Source: Myroides sp. JBRI-B21084
GTDB taxonomy: Bacteria > Bacteroidota > Bacteroidia > Flavobacteriales > Flavobacteriaceae
Assembly (NCBI RefSeq): GCF_030545015.1
Contig: NZ_CP120653.1
Span: 1,736,001 to 1,800,000 of the forward strand
Direction of reading: 5' to 3'
DNA length: 64,000 nt
Position numbers and translations under genes: made by a program. The notes under the pieces are model-generated. The model was not told the origin of the DNA. It made no database searches and worked only from the letters and a program-made list of their open reading frames with translations. This document shows positions 17,778 through 27,267 of the stretch, piece after piece (the stretch's first letter is position 1; each line of letters starts with the position of its first letter).

Positions 17778-18420
17778 ATCTATTCTTATCCTCCAACATC
17801 GGCACAAACTTAAAATCGCCAAATTCGTGTTGTTCAAAGTGCGTTTCCGAAGTACGTACCAAAAGTGTCATAATTTGTTTTTCATCACCTACGGGTATCA
17901 CCAACCTACCCCCTATTTTAAGTTGCGCCATTAACGGTTGCGGAATAAAAGGTGCACCCGCAGTAACAATAATACCATCAAACGGCGCATCTTTAGGCAA
18001 GCCTTTATATCCATCACCAAACGAAACTACACGCGGGCGATAGCCTAATTTTGGCAATAAAACCGATGTTTTGCGGTACAATTCATTTTGGCGTTCAATT
18101 GTAAAAACCTTTGCACCCATTTTACATAAAACAGCCGTTTGATAACCCGATCCTGTACCAATTTCTAAAATTTTATCATCGGGTTTCACTTGCAATAATT
18201 GTGACTGAAAAGCCACTGTGTAAGGTTGTGAAATAGTTTGCCCCGCACCAATTGGAAAAGCAGTATCTTGATATGCAAAATCATGAAAACCCGATTCTAA
18301 AAACAAATGTCTTGGAATGGTACTCATGGCCATAAGCACGTTTTGGTCGTAAATACCTTTTTCGGCCAATAATTTAATTAACTGATTGCGTAATCCTTGA
18401 TGTTTTGCGGTGTCTTTCAC
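17776..18420 (-). CDS. pcm: Protein-L-isoaspartate O-methyltransferase
   Basis: A 214-residue SAM-dependent enzyme that starts repair of isoaspartyl residues in aged proteins. The SAM-binding motif is ILEIGTGSGYQTAVL (residues ~80-94), and the family motif AFPIGAGQTISQPY lies just before it. DGIIVTAGAPFIPQPL is the post-I motif region. Length is normal. It converges on smpB and is divergent from the Gfo/Idh/MocA gene. Confidence 0.94.
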   Translation of the reverse strand: MKDTAKHQGLRNQLIKLLAEKGIYDQNVLMAMSTIPRHLFLESGFHDFAYQDTAFPIGAGQTISQPYTVAFQSQLLQVKPDDKILEIGTGSGYQTAVLCKMGAKVFTIERQNELYRKTSVLLPKLGYRPRVVSFGDGYKGLPKDAPFDGIIVTAGAPFIPQPLMAQLKIGGRLVIPVGDEKQIMTLLVRTSETHFEQHEFGDFKFVPMLEDKNR

Positions 18421-18549
18421 GTTTTAAATCGTTTCTTAAGCAATCAAAATTACGCATATTTTCACAGTTAGCACAAGCATTTAAACGAATTATTTTTAAC
18501 AAAATTGTAACTTTCAGCTAATAAAACACTTCGGTTTTCAAATATATTT

Positions 18550-18557
18550 TACCTTTG
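18550..18557 (+). promoter_or_regulatory. -7 promoter element of the Gfo/Idh/MocA gene
   Basis: TACCTTTG matches TAnnTTTG and lies 15 bases before the ATG at 18573, which supports that start over an upstream in-frame TTG inside this element. Confidence 0.5.
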
Positions 18558-18572
18558 CAAAAAACATTCATT

Positions 18573-19538
18573 ATGTTAAAAGTTGGCGTATTAGGCGCAG
18601 GTCATTTAGGAAAAATCCATTTACGATTGTTAAATCAATCTACAAAATACGAATTGATTGGTTTTTACGATCCATTCAAAGAAAACGCTGAAAAAGTTGC
18701 AGCTGAGTTTGGTTATAAATCTTTTGATACAATTAGCGCTTTAATTGCTGAAGTTGATGTTGTTGATATTGTTACTCCTACTCTTTCGCATTACGATTGT
18801 GCAATAGAAGCCATAAAAGCAGGCAAACATATTTTTTTAGAAAAACCCATTTCTAATACAGTTGCCGAAGCCGAACACATTATTCAATTAGCAAAAGAAT
18901 ACAACGTAAAAGGTCAAGTTGGGCATGTAGAACGTTTTAACCCTGCTTTTATGGCGGTTAAAAACAAAATTCAAAACCCAATGTTTATAGAAACGCATCG
19001 TTTGGCCGAATTTAATCCTCGTGGAACCGATGTTCCTGTGGTATTAGATTTAATGATACATGATATAGATGCTATTTTAAGCGTTGTAAAATCGCCTGTA
19101 AAAAACATACATGCAACGGGAACTGCTGTAATTAGTGATTCGCCCGATATTGCCAATGCACGTATCGAGTTTGAAAACGGTTGTGTTGCCAATGTAACAT
19201 CAAGCAGAATTTCAATGAAAAATATGCGTAAGGCTCGATTTTTTCAAAAAGACGCTTATATTTCTGTTGATTATTTAGATAAAATTTGTGAAGTGGTAAA
19301 AATGAAAGATGCACCTGAAGTTCCAGGAGATTTTGATTTAATTCTTCAAAATGCCGAAGGCGCTAAAAAACAAATTTATTTCGATAATCCATCGGTAGCT
19401 AGCAACAACGCTATTTTAGATGAGTTGGAAACATTTGCCGATGCCATAACTAACAACACCACTCCTATTGTAACATTAGAAGATGGTACCGAAGCATTAA
19501 GAATTGCACATCAAATCATTAATTGTTTCGATAAATAA
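18573..19538 (+). CDS. Gfo/Idh/MocA family NAD(P)-dependent oxidoreductase
   Basis: A 321-residue enzyme with an N-terminal Rossmann fold (VGVLGAGHLGKIHLRLL, residues 4-20) and the family Lys motif in IFLEKPISNT (~88-97). The C-terminal half is the alpha/beta catalytic domain. Family members oxidise or reduce sugars and related compounds; the substrate is not evident. It is followed 44 bases later by a 3-hydroxyacyl-CoA dehydrogenase on the same strand, but no metabolic link is obvious. Confidence 0.88.
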   Translation: MLKVGVLGAGHLGKIHLRLLNQSTKYELIGFYDPFKENAEKVAAEFGYKSFDTISALIAEVDVVDIVTPTLSHYDCAIEAIKAGKHIFLEKPISNTVAEAEHIIQLAKEYNVKGQVGHVERFNPAFMAVKNKIQNPMFIETHRLAEFNPRGTDVPVVLDLMIHDIDAILSVVKSPVKNIHATGTAVISDSPDIANARIEFENGCVANVTSSRISMKNMRKARFFQKDAYISVDYLDKICEVVKMKDAPEVPGDFDLILQNAEGAKKQIYFDNPSVASNNAILDELETFADAITNNTTPIVTLEDGTEALRIAHQIINCFDK

Positions 19539-19582
19539 ATTAAAAAAAGTATATTCGCATAAATTCGTATTAAAAAATAAAA

Positions 19583-20470
19583 ATGAAAAATATAGCTGTA
19601 ATTGGTGCAGGAACAATGGGTAACGGAATTGCCCACACATTTGCACAAAAAGGATTTAAAGTTTGTTTAATTGATATTTCGGACCAAGCAATAGAACGTG
19701 GTATGAACACCATTGTGGCTAATTTAGACCGTATGCTTGCAAAAGGATCAATTACCGAAGCCGATAAAAAAGCTACTATTGAAAATATTATTACCTACAC
19801 CGATGTTAAAGATGGTGTTGTAAATGTAGATTTAGTTGTTGAAGCTGCTACAGAAAACATCAATTTAAAATTAAACATCTTTAAAGAATTAAGTGAAGTT
19901 TGTCGTGAAGATGTCATTTTAGCATCAAACACTTCTTCAATTTCAATTACACAAATTGCAGCGGTTGTAAAAAATCCAGAACGTGTAATTGGTATGCACT
20001 TTATGAATCCGGTGCCAATTATGAAATTGGTCGAGATTATTCGTGGGTACAATACAAGCGATGACGTTACTAAAAAAATAATGGATTTATCTGTTGCTTT
20101 AGGAAAAACCCCAACTGAAGTTAATGATTATCCAGGCTTTGTTGCAAACCGTATTTTAATGCCAATGATTAACGAATCTATTGAAACATTATACAACGGT
20201 GTAGCTGGTGTAAGTGAAATTGATACCGTTATGAAATTAGGTATGGCACACCCAATGGGGCCATTACAATTAGCAGATTTTATTGGTTTAGACGTATGTT
20301 TATCAATATTAAACGTAATGTATGATGGCTTTAAAAACCCTAAATACGCACCATGCCCTTTATTGGTTAATATGGTTATGGCAGGTAAGTTAGGTGTAAA
20401 ATCAGGAGAAGGTTTTTATGATTATTCAGAAAGCAAAAAAGCAGAAAAAGTTGCAAAAATGTTTTCTTAA
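19583..20470 (+). CDS. 3-hydroxybutyryl-CoA dehydrogenase
   Basis: A 295-residue NAD-dependent enzyme that oxidises 3-hydroxyacyl-CoA to 3-ketoacyl-CoA, or runs in reverse. The NAD site is IAVIGAGTMGNGIAHTFAQ (residues 4-22), the catalytic His sits in IGMHFMNPVP, and the C-terminal domain has PGFVANRILMPMINE and the MAHPMGPLQLADFIGLD segment. It is the short single-function form, lacking an enoyl-CoA hydratase domain. No other beta-oxidation genes are adjacent. Confidence 0.94.
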   Translation: MKNIAVIGAGTMGNGIAHTFAQKGFKVCLIDISDQAIERGMNTIVANLDRMLAKGSITEADKKATIENIITYTDVKDGVVNVDLVVEAATENINLKLNIFKELSEVCREDVILASNTSSISITQIAAVVKNPERVIGMHFMNPVPIMKLVEIIRGYNTSDDVTKKIMDLSVALGKTPTEVNDYPGFVANRILMPMINESIETLYNGVAGVSEIDTVMKLGMAHPMGPLQLADFIGLDVCLSILNVMYDGFKNPKYAPCPLLVNMVMAGKLGVKSGEGFYDYSESKKAEKVAKMFS

Positions 20471-20543
20471 CCATATAGATATATAAAATTTTAAAGACGA
20501 TTGAGCTTAGGTTCAATTGTCTTTTGTGTTTAAAAAAAACAAC

Positions 20544-21758
20544 ATGGCAGATATTATTCCATTTAAAGCGGTACGCCCATCGGCTGATAAAGTTGCGCTT
20601 GTAACTACACGTCCCTACGATGAATATTCGGCAGCCGAATTGGCTTCTTGGTTAGATTTTAATCCGTTTTCGTTTCTACATATTGTAAATTTAGCCTTCA
20701 TCAATCAAGAAAAAATTGATCCTTTGTTGCGTTACAAAATGGTAGCTACAAAATACGAAGATTTTAAACGTGACGGTATTTTAATTAAAGATGAAAATCC
20801 GGCCATGTATCTGTATCAAATTAAATCGAAAAAAAATAATTTTATTGGAATTTTAGCAGGTACTTCTATAATCGATTACAAAGAAAATGTGATTAAAAAA
20901 CACGAAAACACTTTGCAATACCGCGTTGAAAATTTAAAAGATTATTTTAATGAAACCCGTTTTAATACAGAACCCGTGTTAATGATGTATCCAAATTGTG
21001 ATGCTTTAGAACAATGGATCGCATTAAAAATGAATGAACTTGCTTTGTACGATTTTTCTACCACTAACCGCGAACGCCATACCGTTTGGAAGATAGACAC
21101 TAACGAAGATCTTGATTTTATACAACAAACATTTAAAAAAATGCCAAATTTGTATATAGCAGATGGTCATCATCGTTCAGCAACATCAAACTTATTATTA
21201 AATGAAAATGGTGAAAATGCAAGTGAAAGTATGAACTATTTTATGAGTTTTTTAATTTGCGAAAAATTAATTCAAATTAATGAATACAATAGATTGGTAC
21301 ACGATTTAAACGGTTTGGAATCGAACGATTTTTTAAATATTTTAAATAACGATTTTATTGTAGAAAAGGTTCATGAATTTTGGAAACCAACAACAAAATA
21401 TAGCTTTGGTATGTATTTAGATGGTATTTTTTATTCGTTAACCTTAAAAAACATTCCTGCAGATACATCGATTATAAACACTTTAGACGCACAAATTTTA
21501 TACGATAAAATATTAAATCCTTTATTAAACATAAAAGACTTAAGAACCGACAGCAGAATTAGTTACATTCCTGGAAATAAAAATATTATTGAGTTGGTAA
21601 ATAAAGTTGACAATGGTGAATTTAAAGTCGGTTTTATTTTATATCCTTCATCAATTAACGAAATTAAAACACTTGCCGACAATAATTTAACCATGCCTCC
21701 AAAAAGCACTTATATTGAACCAAAATTGCGCAATGGTTTAATTATTTATGAATTTTAA
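20544..21758 (+). CDS. DUF1015 family protein
   Basis: A 404-residue cytoplasmic protein of the DUF1015 family. It begins with the typical MADIIPFKAVRPSADKV and carries the conserved YIADGHHRSATS motif near residue 210. The family is often found near serine-pathway genes and has been proposed to have a kinase-like role, but its reaction is not established. I prefer the ATG at 20544 over the TTG at 20517, which would add nine residues without family resemblance. Confidence 0.87.
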   Translation: MADIIPFKAVRPSADKVALVTTRPYDEYSAAELASWLDFNPFSFLHIVNLAFINQEKIDPLLRYKMVATKYEDFKRDGILIKDENPAMYLYQIKSKKNNFIGILAGTSIIDYKENVIKKHENTLQYRVENLKDYFNETRFNTEPVLMMYPNCDALEQWIALKMNELALYDFSTTNRERHTVWKIDTNEDLDFIQQTFKKMPNLYIADGHHRSATSNLLLNENGENASESMNYFMSFLICEKLIQINEYNRLVHDLNGLESNDFLNILNNDFIVEKVHEFWKPTTKYSFGMYLDGIFYSLTLKNIPADTSIINTLDAQILYDKILNPLLNIKDLRTDSRISYIPGNKNIIELVNKVDNGEFKVGFILYPSSINEIKTLADNNLTMPPKSTYIEPKLRNGLIIYEF

Positions 21759-21809
21759 ACAAAAATTGTTTAAAACTTTTTGTAATACTTAAAAACTTTG
21801 TTGTTAATA

Positions 21810-22469
21810 ATGAATATAGCTGAAAACATACAAAAAATAAATAGTACTTTATCAAAAAACGTGCATTTGGTAGCGGTTTCTAAAACCAAACCTGTGACTG
21901 ATTTAATGGAAGCATATAATGCAGGTCAACGTATTTTTGGCGAAAACAAAATTCAAGAAATGACCGAAAAATGGCAGCAAATGCCAAAAGACATTCAATG
22001 GCATATGATTGGCCATGTACAAACCAACAAAGTTAAATACATGGCGCCTTATGTAAGTTTAATTCATGGTGTTGATAGTTTAAAACTTTTGGTTGAAATT
22101 AACCGTCAGGCAAAAAAATGGCGTCGTATAATTCCTTGTTTGTTGCAAGTTTATATAGCAACCGAAGAATCAAAATTTGGATTAGCACACGATGAATTAC
22201 TTCAATTAATACATTCAGATGAATTTAAATCGTTAGAAAACATTAAAGTAATTGGTTTAATGGGAATGGCATCTTATACAGAAAATAGCGACATTATTCG
22301 AAAAGAATTTCAGTCATTAAAAGATATTTTTGATTATTTACAGCCTTATCAATTACCAAACTGTCATTTTCAACAACTTTCAATGGGTATGAGTGGCGAT
22401 TATAAAATTGCCATGGAATGTGGCAGCACTATTGTAAGAATAGGCAGCAGTATTTTTGGCAACCGATAA
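21810..22469 (+). CDS. YggS/ProsC-type PLP homeostasis protein
   Basis: A 219-residue PLP-binding TIM-barrel protein (alanine racemase N-terminal fold). The PLP Lys lies in LVAVSKTKPV (residue ~26), and FGENKIQEM, WHMIGHVQTNKVKY and the phosphate-binding LSMGMSGDY are all diagnostic. The family controls free PLP levels and amino-acid pools and has no known racemase activity. The ATG at 21810 is used; an upstream TTG at 21798 is less likely. It lies 51 bases after the DUF1015 gene, probably in the same unit. Confidence 0.92.
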   Translation: MNIAENIQKINSTLSKNVHLVAVSKTKPVTDLMEAYNAGQRIFGENKIQEMTEKWQQMPKDIQWHMIGHVQTNKVKYMAPYVSLIHGVDSLKLLVEINRQAKKWRRIIPCLLQVYIATEESKFGLAHDELLQLIHSDEFKSLENIKVIGLMGMASYTENSDIIRKEFQSLKDIFDYLQPYQLPNCHFQQLSMGMSGDYKIAMECGSTIVRIGSSIFGNR

Positions 22470-22571
22470 AAAACATACCAATTACAAAATTGAGTTCGCA
22501 CTTTAGTAAACATTTTTCGTATTTTAGCCTTTTAAGAAACCAGCCTATTTTTTGGCTGACAAACTAACAGA

Positions 22572-23891
22572 ATGTACGCAATAATAGATATAGAAACCAC
22601 CGGTGGACAATTTAATAAAGAAGGTATTACCGAAATTGCTATTTATAAGTTTGATGGTGTTGATATTGTAGATCAATTTATTAGTTTGGTTAACCCCGAA
22701 ATCCCTATTCAACCTTTTGTTGTAAAACTTACAGGTATAAATAATGCTATGCTGCGCCAGGCTCCAAAATTTTATGAAATTGCCAAGCGCATTATAGAAA
22801 TAACTAATGATTGCATTATAGTTGCACACAATGCCCCTTTTGATTACCGCATTTTACAATTAGAATTTAATCGTTTAGGTTATAACTTTCAGAAACCCAC
22901 GTTGTGTACCGTTGAAATGTCTAAAATTTTACTGCCAAATGTTGCATCATACAGTTTAGGGAAGTTAGTGCGCTCTTTAGGTATTCCTATTGCAGATAGA
23001 CACAGAGCAAGTGGCGACGCTATGGCAACTTTAAAGTTATTTAAACTTTTATTAGATAAAGATATTGACAAACAAATTGTAAAACAGCAAATTAAAAACG
23101 AAGTTTATAAAGGAATTTCACCAAAATTATTTGATATTTTACAAAATATACCATCAACAATTGGTATTTTTTACATACATAACGATAAAGGAAACATAAT
23201 TTTTATTGGTAAAAGCAACAATATTCGTAAAAAATTAAATCAAATTTTTACTGCTGATACCAAAATTGCAAAACGTATTCAAAACGAAGTTTATACGGTA
23301 ACTTTTGAAGAAACCGGAAATGAATTAATTGCATTGTTAAAAGAACGTGAAGAATTATTGCACAATAAACCCGTTTTAAACGTAACACAACGCAAATCGC
23401 CCTATTTATGGTCAGTTTATAAAGAAAAGTTAGAAAACGGCTTCGAAACATTAAAAATACATAAAACCGATGGTAGAAAAAATGCAATTCAAGCATTTAA
23501 AAACCAAAAAAGTGCCTTACAATTTATAAATGATTTGTATAAAGAAAACGAAATTGTAGAACAAGTGCAAAATGAAATTTCATTAGCCGAAAACATTTCG
23601 TATCCAACACAAATGCACAACGAACTTTTTAACGATTTAATTTTAAAAAACAATTTAAACTGGCACAAAAAAATAATTGTTTTAAAAGGCAGGCATTTTA
23701 ACGAAAAAAGCGCCGTTGTTATTGATGAAGGTGTTTTTAAAGGGTATTGCTTTTTCGATTTAAACTATCAAATTTTAAATACAGATGTGTTACATAAAAT
23801 ACTAATTCCACTGGTTTATACTAAAGACAGTTTAAATACGATTAAAAATTATGTATCAACAAAAAAAGATTTTAAAACCATTAATTTTTAA
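22572..23891 (+). CDS. DnaQ-like 3'-5' exonuclease fused to a GIY-YIG nuclease domain
   Basis: A 439-residue two-domain nuclease. Residues 1-165 form a DEDDh exonuclease: Exo I IIDIETTGG, Exo II AHNAPFDYRIL, Exo III HRASGDAMAT. Residues ~190-270 carry a GIY-YIG-like domain (TIGIFYIHNDKGNIIFIGKS), as in the UvrC N-terminus and Cho. The last ~170 residues have no recognised motif. This layout matches the 'exonuclease domain-containing protein' seen in Bacteroidota and may act in repair rather than as replicative proofreading. It stands alone upstream of miaA. Confidence 0.88.
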   Translation: MYAIIDIETTGGQFNKEGITEIAIYKFDGVDIVDQFISLVNPEIPIQPFVVKLTGINNAMLRQAPKFYEIAKRIIEITNDCIIVAHNAPFDYRILQLEFNRLGYNFQKPTLCTVEMSKILLPNVASYSLGKLVRSLGIPIADRHRASGDAMATLKLFKLLLDKDIDKQIVKQQIKNEVYKGISPKLFDILQNIPSTIGIFYIHNDKGNIIFIGKSNNIRKKLNQIFTADTKIAKRIQNEVYTVTFEETGNELIALLKEREELLHNKPVLNVTQRKSPYLWSVYKEKLENGFETLKIHKTDGRKNAIQAFKNQKSALQFINDLYKENEIVEQVQNEISLAENISYPTQMHNELFNDLILKNNLNWHKKIIVLKGRHFNEKSAVVIDEGVFKGYCFFDLNYQILNTDVLHKILIPLVYTKDSLNTIKNYVSTKKDFKTINF

Positions 23892-23966
23892 TTTACAAAA
23901 CAATAAAAATCAAAAAGATAAATAAAACCACGTAAACATTTAGTTAAGGTTTTTTAAAAATAATAA

Positions 23967-24902
23967 ATGCAGCATTCAAAAAAAAATTACGTAATTTTTA
24001 TTGTGGGCGCAACCGCAATTGGTAAAACAGCATGCGCCATAAAATTGGCAAATTATTTTAATTGCGATATTGTTTCGTGTGATAGCAGACAATTTTTCAA
24101 AGAAATGTCAATAGGAACTGCTGTACCTTCAGCCGAAGAACTTAAACAAGCAAAACATCATTTTATACAAAATAAATCAATAACAGAAAATTACAATGTT
24201 GGCGATTATGAAAAAGAAGTTTTGGTTTTACTTGATGAATTATTTAAAGAAAGCAACTTACAAATTGTTGTGGGGGGGTCAGGATTATATGTTGATGCTG
24301 TTTTAACAGGATTTGACGATTTTCCGGATGTTTCGAATGAAATTAGAGAGGAAATTGAAAAGAATTTCAAAGAAAATGGATATGAATATCTACATGAAAC
24401 TTTACAAAAATTAGATCCCAATTATTTTAACTTTTTAAAAACAACAAACCCACAAACACTTCAAAACCAACAAAGAATGAAGCGTTTCATTGGCGTTTCA
24501 TTAGCAGCTAACAAACCATATTCAACTTTTTTAAATCAACCCAAAAAGCAACGAAATTTTGAACCTATTTTAATTGGTTTAGAAGCGCCGAGAGAAATTA
24601 TGTATGATAGAATTAACAAAAGAGTTGATTTAATGATGCAAAACGGATTGCTTAATGAAGTTGCAAACCTAAAACAACACGAAAAACTAAACGCTTTACA
24701 AACGGTTGGTTACCGTGAGTTGTTTGATTATTTCAATCAAAAAATAACTTTAGAAACAGCTATTGACGAAATTAAAAAAAATACACGTCGTTTTGCAAAA
24801 AGGCAACTTACTTGGTTTAAACGCAATGAACAAACCAAATGGTTTGGTTATGAAGAAAACATTGAAAACATTATAAAATACATACATGCAATTACCCAAT
24901 AA
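23967..24902 (+). CDS. miaA: tRNA dimethylallyltransferase MiaA
   Basis: A 311-residue enzyme that attaches a dimethylallyl group to A37 of tRNAs reading UNN codons. The P-loop GATAIGKTACA (residues 14-24), SCDSRQFFKEMSIGTA and the VGGSGLYVDAVL segment are all family motifs, and QTVGYRELF lies in the C-terminal half. Its end overlaps the acyl-ACP thioesterase start by 17 bases, so the two are probably translated together. Confidence 0.95.
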   Translation: MQHSKKNYVIFIVGATAIGKTACAIKLANYFNCDIVSCDSRQFFKEMSIGTAVPSAEELKQAKHHFIQNKSITENYNVGDYEKEVLVLLDELFKESNLQIVVGGSGLYVDAVLTGFDDFPDVSNEIREEIEKNFKENGYEYLHETLQKLDPNYFNFLKTTNPQTLQNQQRMKRFIGVSLAANKPYSTFLNQPKKQRNFEPILIGLEAPREIMYDRINKRVDLMMQNGLLNEVANLKQHEKLNALQTVGYRELFDYFNQKITLETAIDEIKKNTRRFAKRQLTWFKRNEQTKWFGYEENIENIIKYIHAITQ

Positions 24903-25626
24903 ATTTGCATCATTATACAAAGGTACATGCCAAGTGACCATTGATAAATGCTCAGTAAATTCAAAAATAAGAATTACCGATTTACTAAATATATTACAAG
25001 CGGTAGCTGGTAAACACTCGGATTTAGGTGGTATGAGTTATTTAGACATGCAAAAAAACAACCAAGCTTGGGTATTAAGCAGTATGCGAATTGAAATTGA
25101 CGATTTACCACAATGGCACCAAACAATTGAAATTGAAACTTGGATTGAAACCTTAGCAGGAATAAAATCCATTCGCGATTTTGAGATTTTTTTAAATGAT
25201 ACTAAAATTATGGGTGTTAACAGTTTATGGGTTTGTGTAAATACTCTAAAAAAACGCCCCGAAGCTATACAAATAAACCATGATCATTTAGAAAAATTTC
25301 CAAATAAAAAACCAACTAAACAACCATTTTTAAAAATAAACACCACTAAACCAGCACAGTTAATTAAAGAACATAATGTTGTTTTTTCTGATTTAGACGC
25401 TTTAAATCATGTAAACAATGTTAAATATATTGAATGGTGTTTAGATTGTTTACCTATAGATTTTCATCAAAATAACTCCATAAAATCATTAGATATTAAC
25501 TATTTAAAAGAGCTTACTTTTAACAATAAAGCTTTAATTTACGGTTATCAATCTACAAATGAATATTATTTTTACATTTATGCTGAACAAAAATTATGTT
25601 TTGCAATGCATGTTACACTAAATTAA
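24886..25626 (+). CDS. Acyl-ACP thioesterase (FatA/FatB-like, double hotdog)
   Basis: A 246-residue predicted thioesterase that releases fatty acids from acyl carrier protein. The N-terminal hotdog contains LLNILQAVAGKHSDLGGMSYLD; the C-terminal hotdog has the catalytic Asn-His pair in ALNHVNNVKYIEWCL, as in plant-type enzymes. Length is normal for the bacterial branch. It overlaps miaA by 17 bases and precedes ftsE on the same strand. The chain-length preference cannot be predicted. Confidence 0.86.
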   Translation: MQLPNKFASLYKGTCQVTIDKCSVNSKIRITDLLNILQAVAGKHSDLGGMSYLDMQKNNQAWVLSSMRIEIDDLPQWHQTIEIETWIETLAGIKSIRDFEIFLNDTKIMGVNSLWVCVNTLKKRPEAIQINHDHLEKFPNKKPTKQPFLKINTTKPAQLIKEHNVVFSDLDALNHVNNVKYIEWCLDCLPIDFHQNNSIKSLDINYLKELTFNNKALIYGYQSTNEYYFYIYAEQKLCFAMHVTLN

Positions 25627-25690
25627 ATTCATTTTTTAAGCAACTACTTTTATTAAACAATAACTTTTGATATTTTTACAAAAAAAATTC

Positions 25691-26374
25691 ATGGCAACAT
25701 CTATATTAAAACTACATAACGCAACTATTTTTCAAGAAGCTGAACCTATATTAACCGATGTGAGTATCGATATAAAAAAGGGGGAATTTATTTATTTAAT
25801 AGGTAAAACAGGTTCTGGAAAAAGTAGTTTAATGAAAACACTTTATGCCGATTTAGATTTAACACACGGCGAAGGTGTTATTGTTGATTATGATTTACGT
25901 ACTTTAAAACAAAACGATATTCCTTTTTTACGTAGAAAAATAGGAATTGTTTTTCAAGATTTTAAACTACTTCCTGATAGAAATATTTATGAAAACTTAT
26001 TGTTTGTTCTTAAAGCAACTGGTTGGACTAACGAAAACGACATGAATCTGCGTATTGAAGATGTTTTAGATCGTGTAGGAATGTTGCAACACTTAAAAAA
26101 AATGCCGCACCAAATATCTGGTGGTGAACAACAACGTGTTGCTATTGCACGTGCTTTATTAAACGATCCTGAATTAATTTTGGCCGATGAACCAACTGGT
26201 AATTTAGATCCGCAAACAAGTGTGGAAGTTATGGAAGTACTTCAAAAAATTAACCAAAACGGCAGAACCATTTTAATGGCCACACACGATTACGCTTTAT
26301 TGTTAAAATATCCTTCAAAAACTTTAAAATGTGATGAAGGTAAAGTTTTTGAAGTAGTTCAAAAAACAATTTAA
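25691..26374 (+). CDS. ftsE: FtsE-like ABC transporter ATP-binding protein
   Basis: A 227-residue ATPase with all ABC motifs: Walker [11 protein letters not shown], signature [14 protein letters not shown], Walker [13 protein letters not shown] and the H-loop MATHDY. The length and the [15 protein letters not shown] segment match FtsE, the cytoplasmic ATPase of the FtsEX complex that governs cell-wall hydrolases at division. ftsX is not adjacent. I start at the ATG at 25691. Its stop overlaps the GT2 start by one base (TAATG), an unexpected coupling of a division ATPase to a glycosyltransferase. A different MacB/LolD-type role cannot be excluded. Confidence 0.85.
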   Translation: MATSILKLHNATIFQEAEPILTDVSIDIKKGEFIYLIGKTGSGKSSLMKTLYADLDLTHGEGVIVDYDLRTLKQNDIPFLRRKIGIVFQDFKLLPDRNIYENLLFVLKATGWTNENDMNLRIEDVLDRVGMLQHLKKMPHQISGGEQQRVAIARALLNDPELILADEPTGNLDPQTSVEVMEVLQKINQNGRTILMATHDYALLLKYPSKTLKCDEGKVFEVVQKTI

Positions 26375-27267
26375 TGCTATCTGTATTAATACCAACATAT
26401 AATTACAATGTAGTTCCACTTGTTAATGAAATTAATAATCAATGTTTACAAGCAAATATTGCATTTGAAGTTTTAGTTTTAGATGATTGTTCTTCATTTT
26501 TTTTTACAGAAAACTATTCAATAAATACTTTAGATAATTGTTTCTATAATGTTTTAAGTAAGAATGTTGGCAGAAGTGAAATAAGAAATATATTGACACA
26601 AAAAGCGCATTTTAATCATGTGCTTTTTTTAGATGCCGATGTAATGCCTGTCCATACGAATTTTATTAAAAATTATTTAAGCGAAATATCAAAAAACAAT
26701 CATTTTATTGTTGGTGGAATATGTTATAAGAAAGAAAAACCTACTAAAAATGAATATTTACGTTGGTATTATGGAATAAAAAAAGAAAGCAAATCAGCAA
26801 ATAATCGTATTAAAAACCCATTTCAAAATTTTGCTTCAGCTAATTTTCTTATTAATAAAGAACTTTTTTTAAACATTCAATTTAACCAATCGTTAAAAAA
26901 ATATGGTCATGAAGATACTTTGTTTGCTTTTAATTGCAAGCAAAACAATTATAAAATAACTCATATAAACAATCCTGTTTATCATTTAGGCTTAGATACA
27001 AATGAAATTTTCATACAAAAAAGTCTATTAAGTGTAGAAAATGCGTGGTACTTGTTACAAAACCAATTGATTGATAGTAAATACATTAAACTTTTACACT
27101 TTTATAAAAAAATTGAACAACAAACGTTTTTATTAAAATGTATATTTATAATCGGTAAAAACACTGAAAAAATTCTACTTAAAAACTTAAAAAGCAATAA
27201 ACCTAACTTAAAATTACTTGATTTTTACAAATTGTATCATTTGATAAAAATAGCTCAAAATGACTAA
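26374..27267 (+). CDS. Glycosyltransferase family 2
   Basis: A 297-residue GT-A fold enzyme. The start ([20 protein letters not shown]) and the metal/nucleotide-sugar DxD in LFLDADVMPVH (residues ~87-97) define GT2. KYGHEDTLFAFNCK is the second acidic catalytic segment. It opens a surface-glycan cluster and overlaps ftsE by one base and the next GT2 gene by eight, so it belongs to one transcription unit. The sugar and acceptor are unknown. Confidence 0.85.
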   Translation: MLSVLIPTYNYNVVPLVNEINNQCLQANIAFEVLVLDDCSSFFFTENYSINTLDNCFYNVLSKNVGRSEIRNILTQKAHFNHVLFLDADVMPVHTNFIKNYLSEISKNNHFIVGGICYKKEKPTKNEYLRWYYGIKKESKSANNRIKNPFQNFASANFLINKELFLNIQFNQSLKKYGHEDTLFAFNCKQNNYKITHINNPVYHLGLDTNEIFIQKSLLSVENAWYLLQNQLIDSKYIKLLHFYKKIEQQTFLLKCIFIIGKNTEKILLKNLKSNKPNLKLLDFYKLYHLIKIAQND

